Assembly: GCF_030463535.1 (NCBI RefSeq)
Contig: NC_132880.1
Coordinates: forward strand, 25,876,487 to 25,940,486
From: Salminus brasiliensis
Taxonomy: Eukaryota > Chordata > Actinopteri > Characiformes > Bryconidae
Direction: 5' to 3'
Length of the DNA stretch: 64,000 nt
This document shows positions 56,401-64,000 of this stretch, piece by piece; the first letter of the stretch is position 1; every line of letters begins with the position of its first letter. The position numbers and the translations under genes are program-made. The notes under the pieces were generated by a model. The model ran no database searches, was not told the origin of the DNA, and worked only from the letters and a program-made list of their open reading frames with translations.

Positions 56401-56519
56401 ATGAGGTCCAGGTGGCCACCCACCTCATCCTGCAGCAGCTCCGAAACTTTGGCCAGGACGTTTTCCGCAGTTTGCGGCACATCTTTACACACTCCACACT
56501 TAAACACACAACTGCCTAG
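53497..56519 (+). CDS. csf3: Granulocyte colony-stimulating factor
   Basis: Secreted four-helix cytokine of the IL-6 type that drives neutrophil production through CSF3R. Exons: 53497-53512, 53753-53913, 54791-54901, 55137-55277, 56322-56519. Phases are continuous, giving 208 residues. The first exon holds only 16 coding nt. It joins exon 2 to make a signal peptide (MSSLNILPLLCSLLAVSIAA), probably cut before PVQ. Helix A is in exon 2 (FSQHVELAKSLTKKLLSEIP). Exon 4 carries EMSLSHIAEGLQLHQHLLQE and exon 5 helix D (THLILQQLRNFGQDVFRSL). Few cysteines are present (QSC, KLKC). The five-exon structure and position after psmd3 match vertebrate csf3. Fish often have two paralogues; which one this is cannot be decided here. 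Confidence 0.92.
54540..54650. repeat. 'CAGTATCTACTAT' repeat, csf3 intron 2
   Basis: Several degenerate units ('agttattcagtatctac', 'taatttagtatccagtatga'), of the same family as the larger block at 55325-56245. Confidence 0.6.
55325..56245. repeat. Degenerate tandem repeat filling csf3 intron 4
   Basis: About 900 bp made of interleaved words 'attcagtatc', 'actataatttagtatccagt', 'atgaaatgatcagtaactat'. Unit length varies around 45-55 bp, with a higher-order repeat of roughly 110 bp around 55600-55930. Confidence 0.85.
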
Positions 56520-57620
56520 AGGACTCTAGGTGCAAACTTTTTATACCTTAAACTATGAAAGTTTTTTAATTTATTTATTTATTGTTGGCAATATCAGAAT
56601 TTTGTTTTATTGTTTGTTTAACCTGTAAGGACATGTCTGAGTGTTCCTTCACTAAAGGGGCAGTGGTGGCTCAGCGGTTAGAGCTCCGGGATATCGATAA
56701 CAGGGTTCGATTCCCGGGCTCGGCAAGCTGCCACTGTTGGGCCCTTTACCCTCTCTGCTTCCCGGGCGCTGGAGTTGGCTGCCCACCGCTCTGGGTGTGT
56801 GTGTGTGTACTCACTGCCCCTAACACATGTGTGTGTGTGAGTGTGTGTTCACTACCAGATGGGTTAAATGCGGAGGACACATTTCGCTGTACAGTCCACA
56901 CTGTACAGTGACAAATACGTGCACCTTTACCTTTTTTTACCTTTAAATCCCTCTGTTACTTTTACCTTTAAATCCCTCTGACAAGCTTTTGAGTCCAGTA
57001 GGTCAACTATGGCAAAGGTGGACAGTTGGTCTCAGTGGTCTTAGCAACATCCAGTTGCTAAGCTACAACTGGATGTATGTTTCATAATTACTGAACAGTG
57101 CCTAGTAGTTACTGAGTAACAAGTCTTACTATTAATAACTGAATAATAAGCCAGGGGTCCAAGGGATTCATTCACAACTTCAAGTGCCTTTTTATGCATG
57201 TCTTTTTATGCCAGTTTTAACTCGACAGTACATTTATTTACACGGCTTTATACATATACAATGCAGCTGTGATTTATTGAAGGCCAAAAGAAACTAATAT
57301 TTATTTATTTATTTATCTGCTTATTTATTTATTTATTTATTCATTCGTCCAGTCATTGTCATTCATTCAGCAGCAGCAAAAAAAAGAAAAAAAAGGCTGG
57401 AGGCCTCTTGTATGCATTAAGAGGTCACGAGCGAATGTTCACTGTTCACAAGCCGTACGTGTTGAGCAACATGTGAAACCAGATCATGAAACCAAAACTC
57501 AGAACTCTGTGCATTTGTTTTTTGTTTTTTTGTTTGTTTTTGTCAGAGCAGGAGTGAAATGCTGACATAGTGTAGTGACAGACTGCTCTGAAATAAACTA
57601 TGCAAGTGAATGCAGTGTTT
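56520..57620 (+). other. csf3 3'UTR with AU-rich elements
   Basis: Follows TAG 56517-56519. Three overlapping AUUUA pentamers lie at 56569-56583, and a second group lies at about 57299-57342. The likely poly(A) signal is AATAAA at 57592-57597. A SINE lies between the two AU-rich clusters. AU-rich elements of this class destabilise cytokine mRNAs. Confidence 0.65.
56657..56935 (+). mobile_element. tRNA-derived SINE in csf3 3'UTR
   Basis: Begins 'ggggcagtggtggctcagcg' (A box TGGCTCAGCGGTT), with B box GGTTCGATTCC at about 56704-56714. A tRNA-unrelated body follows, then a tail ending in repeated 'acctttacctttt'. It is well preserved and full-length in appearance. This type is abundant in otophysan fishes as far as I recall. 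Confidence 0.85.
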
Positions 57621-60600
57621 TGTATTACGGCCCATGTGTGAGCCCTTAAAGTGGGGCTGTGCTGCAGAAATGCTTCTGTCTGGAGTTTTATTCAGGCTGA
57701 AAGAGGAATAATGAAGTTCCCACGTGTTGTTTAGAGGCTGAACATTATGTGATTTATAAATGAACATGGTTAAATAAAGGCTACTTTCAATCAAACATCC
57801 CCAGAGTGGAGTTGGGTATGCTGTGAGTGTGCACTCTTTAGCCAGTGTTGTGTGTAAACCCATGCATGTGTTAATCTGCACTGCGATTCTTATTCTATCG
57901 TGTGCTTGTTTTTTTTGTTTTTGTTTTTTTTACTTGCTTTCCAATTATAATATTTGTGTGGGTTTATGAACCAGAAACGAATTAATTTTTGCACAACCAT
58001 TTTCCAACCTCTGTTTACATCCCAGGCTGTGTCTGTCACTGTGTCTTTAAAGATAACACATATATGTAAACGAGCTCAGTTCTGATTAATTGCCCGGTAT
58101 TGCGCCTCATTCAAGAAGCTAAATGGGTGTGATCATCTAAATGGGTGGAGATATGTATATATACAAATACACTGGTTTTTGTGAAATCAGGGAAACTGAA
58201 TAAGTTGTTTTCACAGCTTAAATTTCCATATGCGGACTGTATGTATGGTCTGGGTCAGTAAAAAAAAAATCAACAAATAAATATAAACAAGGGAAATTTA
58301 GTTTTGTGAAATAGGGCCTTTCAACTGACTGTCAAGGTGAGGTAGTTCTTAAATGGTTGAGCAAGCATAACACCGAACACTCTCTCCACCAGTTAAGATG
58401 ATCATAACACTACAATACTTTTTGGGAAACTGGGCCCAGGCTGTTAGGCTCTGTTCCTGTGCCTTTAAGACTGATATATATATCTGAGCTCTGCTCTGAT
58501 TGGCTAGCCTGTATTGTGCAGTGAACCAGGCTAAACTGCTGCATGGTTGAAAGAGTGGGGGTAAATAGCCATGCGAAATCTTTGTTTTGTCGGAGTGTGA
58601 CCTCACAACCATGAGCTATTAAAACAGGCCAGTTTTGCAGCTTACTTTCCATATACGGTCTGTACGGACTGCTAAGTGAATGGTGGGTCAGGAAACACGC
58701 TCTACAATGATGTCATCTGTAATCCACTTGTGTGTGTGGTATGTCACTGTATAACACACTGCTGTAAAATTGCTCAAAAGTGTGCTGCATACCTTTGGTT
58801 ACCAAACAGGCCTGTGTGAACTGACTGCATTCAGGGTTCAGGAAGGTCATTCTGTGAATTAGATTTTATGACTAACTACCCCTTTAACACTGCCATTATT
58901 CTCATCGTTCTGTTTTTCGTCCTGCCAAAAATGATCTCTCGAGTGCTGAAGCAAAGCTACTGTCACAGCGAGACGAGACGCACACATCTAACTGAGCTAC
59001 TGCACGAGTGTGTGGAGGCCCCACTGTGTTACAACACGCTACAACTTAGCTAAGCTGTTTCGGACATAGCAAGGACAGATAAGTGTAATATACTGTTACA
59101 TAACACAGAGTAGTATAAATATATGCAATAAGTGCGGAACAACAACACAGAGATGAAGCACATCGCTACCATTAAGGAAGCCGTTTGGCAAAATTTAATC
59201 ACAAATGTACTTCCCATTTACTTCAAACGTAGTTGATCCCCCCCCCACAAGGCATGTTTGGTGTCGGATTTTGGCTGCTTCAGTTTTACACTGGGGCTAT
59301 GATGCTAATGTGGCTAACAAGTAGCTTATTAGCATGCTAATGCCGCAATCATCGCACAGCTGCCTCAAACCATGTGGAGGTGTTCAGTAATCGCTAACAG
59401 ACTTTCTTATGTGGTTTCTGACACTGAATAAGACACTGGCTGCATTTACTTGTAGTACCTGTAGTAATAATCAGGTAATAGACGAACAATAACAGCTGTA
59501 ATAACGTCTGTATCTGATTACATTCCCAATGTGATCGGAAACTGTGCATGTTCTGAGCATAAGCACAAGGGATGGAGATCTTGAGGGCCCAGTTTTCAGT
59601 GTTGTTTTTTTGTGGACGGGTTTGACGTCACAGTTTTAACCTGTACCCAGCCGCTGCTGCCGGACTGGGCTTACTGTTTTATTACACTGTGACTGTCTGA
59701 CCAGGAGTGTGCGGTTAAGACAATGGACCATGGACATATATTGTTAAAAGTATAGAATCCTTAAGGAACATTTGGAGGTTCTTCAAGTTGAAACTGTGGA
59801 GGAACCTCCTAAGGGGCTTTGAAGAACCTTCAAGAAAAGGTTTTTTGGAAGAAAAGCGCCTTAAATTGATTACTTGGCTAAGTAGTGTAGCAGGTGATTA
59901 GAATAAAGATGAAGGGAATGGGCTGGGCTCTAGGTGTAACCCCAGGTATGAGGTGCAAAATGTTTTCATCCGAAAACATGCTTCAATGTCTTGCTGTATT
60001 TAGGTCTGTTTTGGACGTTAAGTTTTTTGAGAAACTGGTCATAAATTTCTGTGGGGTGTTAGTGCCCCGTGCTGAGCTGGCACTTATCATGAGAGCATTT
60101 TAGTATTTATTTATTTATTTATTTTTGCTCTTGTGTGGACAGAAAGATTTTCCGAAACGCTGCTGGAGACGAAAAGTTAGCAGTCTATAAAGTTCGGGAT
60201 AACGATCTGTTCAGCAGTGTAAATGAACCACAGTGGGTTCTCACGATCTGTAGAGCAAATTAAATACAGATGGAAATTGGCAAATCTTTAAAAGCGTAAA
60301 GCAGATATAATCCATTTACTTTTTCAAAAATAAGCACATCAATAGGAAAGTCGGCAAACATGCTAAACAAATGTTAATTCCTCACTCTGACTAAATTTGT
60401 GTGCTTCTCGTCATGTTCAGTTGGCAATGTTTTTGTAAAAAAGACCATTTCAGTGTTTTTAATATTGTGTAATACAGTAGGACTGACCTCTCTGTATAGT
60501 GGTAGACACTCTAAACTGGTATTTGTTGTTTTACAGCATGGTGAATGTGCTAGAATTTGGTTTTCCATAGCCCTGTGTTTATGAGGAGTGTATTTTCCCA

Positions 60601-61097
60601 CATGGTTCAGGCGATGTAGGCAAAAAGGGCAGAAAGCAGACATACATCTGGAGGAGATGTGTCTCAAACACAGTCTTAGCACTGTAACCACTTATATCAT
60701 ATTACATGATCATGTTTAACTCCAAAATTGTTCCTCACTGCAGACTCCAAACTGCTCCGTTACCTACTGAGGGCACTCCTCACTGCTGCGGGCTGTAAAA
60801 AAAAAAAGCCTATTAATGGTGCCTAGTGGACGCCAGAGGGCGCTCTGCTAGACCACAGTGATAGGAACAAAGGGTCAGAACTGAACTGGCTTAAAATAGC
60901 TGATCCCTGACCCATCAAAATATGTCTTAGTCGGCCCCAGCATGACTATTAAGAAGCCTGAAATTTGTCCAACTACCACAAACATGTCTTGACTGATCCA
61001 CTACTTTTGAGGTAAGGTGGAAAACTGTATGAACCTGATTGTTAACCAAACTATTCCTTTAGCTGTAGGTCTGAATGCTTCATCTCTTTATGGTCAG
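57621..61097. other. Spacer between csf3 and the SAM-domain gene
   Basis: No coding exon is recognisable. Contents: a pair of related ~300-bp segments (about 57960-58250 and 58385-58720), short hairpin-like 'gaagaaccttcaaga' words near 59765-59840, and T-rich tracts. The 3'UTR of the minus-strand gene presumably occupies its right part. Confidence 0.4.
60831..60845 (+). promoter_or_regulatory. CTCF-like motif
   Basis: CGCCAGAGGGCGCTC matches the AGRKGGCR half of the CTCF core exactly, with mismatches in the 5' half. It lies downstream of the SAM-domain gene. Confidence 0.4.
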
Positions 61098-64000
61098 TTA
61101 ATTCTTTCTCTGTTCTTGGTCTTTCTTCCTCTGCTTCTCTCTCTGTTTCTCCAGTTTGTCCAAAGCCTTGCGCTCCTTCTCCGCCGCAGTGTTGATGTCT
61201 TTGATTCTCCGCTTCAGTATGCTACGGTCCGATGAGTTCAACACACCCAGACTCTGCTCGGAGGAGGAAAGCAGGTAAGGCATTTTTATGCTCAAAACAG
61301 TGCACGAGTACATTTTCTAATATAACAGCACTAACAGCAATATAATCTGTACAACCATTAAAGAGTGTCAAGACTCCGCCAAGTACTTCCGGAGCTCCAT
61401 GTTCCAAAATCCCTTAGGTGATCGTAGGAGTGATCACATGATTCCTACCATCCCGCCACGTTTCCAGTCAGCTGTTACTTGTATCACCTGTGTATACTCA
61501 GATAGCTTCGTATATAAACCCGGGCTTTACTCTAGGTTAGTTGTGATGTATTGTATCCCTATTTTGGTGAACTACTGAGTGTGATTTTTCTGATTGTTCA
61601 TCCCGTAAAAGACGTCTTGCCTTTGTATTTTTGAACACGTATGTGTTCCTTACCTCTGTTTATTCTCTTTTGCATCCCGGAAGTGATCCACTGTACGAAT
61701 CTGGACCACGATATTTTTAGTAAAGCCTCTTTTTCATTTCAACTCTGCAAGCGTCTGATTCTGTTTGACATGTTACACAGAGTTTAAAAGAACGAAAAGG
61801 ACAATATCAACTTCTCCCAGTAAAATGTCCACCTAAACAACTCATTAGCTGCCTTGCTAACCAGGCCTCTTGTTAACTTAAGAGGAGCACATCAGATACC
61901 AAACGTGTTCATTTTTCACCAAACTGTTCCTTTAAGTGGAATCTTTCACTTCTCCTTATACCAGCAGGTATTCAAGACTGTTGGGTACTGTCTGAAAAAA
62001 AGAACCAGCTGTGACCACTAGGGGGCAGACATGTAATATCCATATGAGCTGATTTGTATTGGCATCTGTATGTACTTGCCTTTATCGCTTTGTGAGGACC
62101 AAGTGTCCTCATAATGATGACCACATGCCAGTTTGTACAAGTGAGAACCTTTTTTTGCTGGTTCTCATTTGAAGACATGCAGTTTTCACCCCAAAACATT
62201 GGGTTAGGTTTATGTGAAGGTGAAGCATTAATTGGCTAGAGTAAAACAGACGTCAGTGGAAGTACAGTACAGTAACCAGTAACCTCAGCAACCAAACAAT
62301 CAGTTTGGCCTCTTTTACTTTTTCTAATAAAAACAGTTTTGGGGGGAAAAAGCACTTTCCCCGAGGAGAGACCAAATGTATAGTCACCCTTGAAGGATTT
62401 AGATCCCACAAAGAGACAAATACATAAATGCACACATAAGCATTTTCTCACCTTCAGCTTGTTTCCGTCTAGCTGCAGCAGCAGTTCTCCGTCAATGTCT
62501 TTATTTTTGAACTCGGGGGCGTACTGCTCCATGTTTAAACTCCTCAGCCAGTCACACACCTGCTGCGTGCTCCACGAGGACACAAGGCACTGCCGCTCAT
62601 CTAACGGCTTCAGTAGAAGAGAAGAAAAGGAAAAGAGTGAGCGAAGCCTGTACTGAAGAATGAGATTATGCTTCAGCAGCATTACAGATCATCTGGATTC
62701 CAATCAGAGAACCACAATCACAGACAGACCTTAAAAAGGGAATCCCAGCGTTTTTTTCTAAATGCTATGCATGTGTAAGAATAAACTTAATTCTTAACTT
62801 AATATCACAGGGATGGACATTTTGGGCACTTTGGGCACTTCATGCTGTGCCAAAAACAGCCTTCCTTGTGATGAAATTGCAGTAACGTGCAGTCTTTCAT
62901 GGCTTATTGCTGTTATAAAACTGCAGCCAACGTAAAATATGATATGACAATAAATTATTCTTATGACACAGTCTAGTCTGTTAACAGTTACTGAGCAACA
63001 TTAAGGCAAATAATGTGGCATAGCCACCCCATGAAACATTGTATGCAGTCATTTTAGTTGAGTAGAAATGCATAAATGTTCCCTCTTTCTGAAGGGACTC
63101 GTACTCTAAAGGAGAAGTCGCAGGAAGGATAGGGCTAAAAATGAGAGGCTTCAGTATTCAACTAATAAATGACATATGTGAATCATATTCACTGTAACCA
63201 TTCCTGCACCAGTCAGTGTAAACTCTGCTAGCTAACCTTAAGCAGGAAATGTTACCTCAGAGGTTTCCATTTGTAATATGCTGCAGCTAACTGTCTGGGG
63301 TTAAAACAGTGGCGCATTAATATGGTATTCAGATGTTGTGAACGATTCATAGGTGTTCGTATATCTTGTTATTTATAACAGGTTATAACAGGTTTATAAC
63401 ACCTCAGCCAATCATATTTACTAAATACACATTAGTCAACAAGTCATTGCTCAAGTTTTTTACTATTGTGTTCTACATATTTCACAGTTTGAGTTAGCAC
63501 TGAATTTTAGATTTATTCAATTTTACTGTTGACTGGTCAAACAACGCCCCAGCCCTGCAGGGGGAATCAGCACTGACCTCGTCTGAAGACTGAGACAGCG
63601 TGTGGTAGGGGTGTGACGAGCGTGAGTCAGACGGGGAGCTAGACGGAGGCAGGGGGCTTTTAGGGGAGAAATCATCACTGAATGTCGACTCCTGCAGAAA
63701 AGGAGGGAAACGTGAGGCCAAAGACAGATTCATATAAACTGAACAGAGTGGTCTGTATCTCTCCCCAGGCCAGACATTACCCTACATAACCATATACCCA
63801 GTCAGGTCTCAGGCTCAGACAAGCTTGTCACAACTAGTGGTACATTATCTGTTTCATTCTGATTGGTCATCCATGTGTCCCATCAGTGCATTAGTATGAC
63901 CATTGTGTCAGCAGAATACATCCATAATAAAATAATGGATGTCTGAGCTACTCAGTAACAGGTACCTGTGAGTCTGACTTGCAGGGGCTGCCAGAGCGAG
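61098..64000 (-). CDS. samd14: SAM-domain protein of the SAMD14/neurabin group, 3' part
   Basis: Exons in transcript order: 64000-63966 (partial), 63691-63578, 62607-62452, 61253-61098. Phases are continuous, giving about 152 residues plus TAA at 61100-61098. The upstream part is outside the window. The second exon is Ser/Pro-rich (SPKSPLPPSSSPSDS). The third carries a SAM domain (STQQVCDWLRSLNMEQYAPE, IDGELLLQLDGNKLK). The SAM domain closes in the last exon with LGVLNSSDRSILKRRIKDI. A charged coiled-coil tail, AAEKERKALDKLEKQREK, follows. This SAM plus basic coiled-coil end is shared by SAMD14 and the neurabins, actin/PP1-linked scaffold proteins. SAMD14 is preferred because human SAMD14 lies in 17q21 like other genes here; neurabin-1 is the alternative. 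Confidence 0.75.
61367..61774 (+). mobile_element. Probable solo LTR in SAM-gene intron
   Basis: About 400 bp starting TGTCAAGACTCC and ending TTTGACA. A TATA box in 'gtatataaacccgg' lies at about 61510 and an AGTAAA-type poly(A) signal near 61720. This is the layout of a gypsy-like LTR with U3-R-U5. No convincing target-site duplication and no internal retroelement genes were found. Confidence 0.5.
62015..62027 (+). promoter_or_regulatory. CTCF-like motif
   Basis: CCACTAGGGGGCA matches the vertebrate CTCF core CCASYAGRKGGCR at all 13 positions. It lies in the intron of the SAM-domain gene. Confidence 0.55.

Noticed and set aside
56657-56725. Possible tRNA gene (A and B boxes)
   Set aside because: The boxes belong to the head of a SINE with a long tRNA-unrelated body and repeated tail; no cloverleaf with intact acceptor stem was evident.

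Overview
This is a window of vertebrate nuclear DNA. The genes are spliced with GT-AG introns, and fish-type repeats fill the introns and spacers: Tc1-like transposons, an L2-like LINE 3' end, a tRNA-derived SINE, (AT)n and (GT)n tracts, and minisatellites. The gene content and the SINE type suggest an otophysan, perhaps characiform, ray-finned fish. That placement is inference and was not tested. I assembled exons by eye from splice sites, reading phase and family similarity. In every gene model the exon lengths sum to a continuous reading frame.

Layout: (1) 270-8953 (+) is the 3' two-thirds of an oxysterol-binding-protein-related gene, most likely osbpl7, with its 3'UTR to about 9.9 kb. (2) 10-18 kb has no complete gene. 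It holds promoter-like CpG/CCAAT DNA with a probable 5' untranslated exon, a dead Tc1 element, an L2-like LINE fragment and arrays of a GGTTGCTATGG-type repeat. (3) 18064-27659 (+) is tbkbp1, a TBK1-binding adaptor, with two differently deleted Tc1 copies in its introns. (4) 31318-39142 (-) is ankle1, an ankyrin/LEM/GIY-YIG nuclease with a very large serine-rich exon. (5) 40175-48300 (+) is psmd3 (Rpn3 of the 26S proteasome lid), divergent from ankle1 across about 1 kb. (6) 48.9-53.4 kb is intergenic, with Tc1 debris and an orphan CpG-rich segment carrying a perfect RFX X-box. (7) 53497-56519 (+) is csf3 (G-CSF) with AUUUA clusters in its 3'UTR. (8) 61098-64000 (-) is the 3' part of a SAM-domain gene of the SAMD14/neurabin group.

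The six genes do not form one pathway. The psmd3-csf3 adjacency matches the arrangement known in mammals, and tbkbp1 and osbpl7 are also close neighbours in human 17q21. ankle1 is on a different human chromosome (19p13), so the neighbourhood is a fish-specific mix. No CRISPR, operon or prokaryote-like system is present. The more interesting signals are structural: repeats inside genes, an internal duplication in ankle1, copied splice-donor segments in psmd3 intron 1, complementary transposon deletions, and candidate regulatory motifs (X-box, CTCF, NRF1, AU-rich elements).
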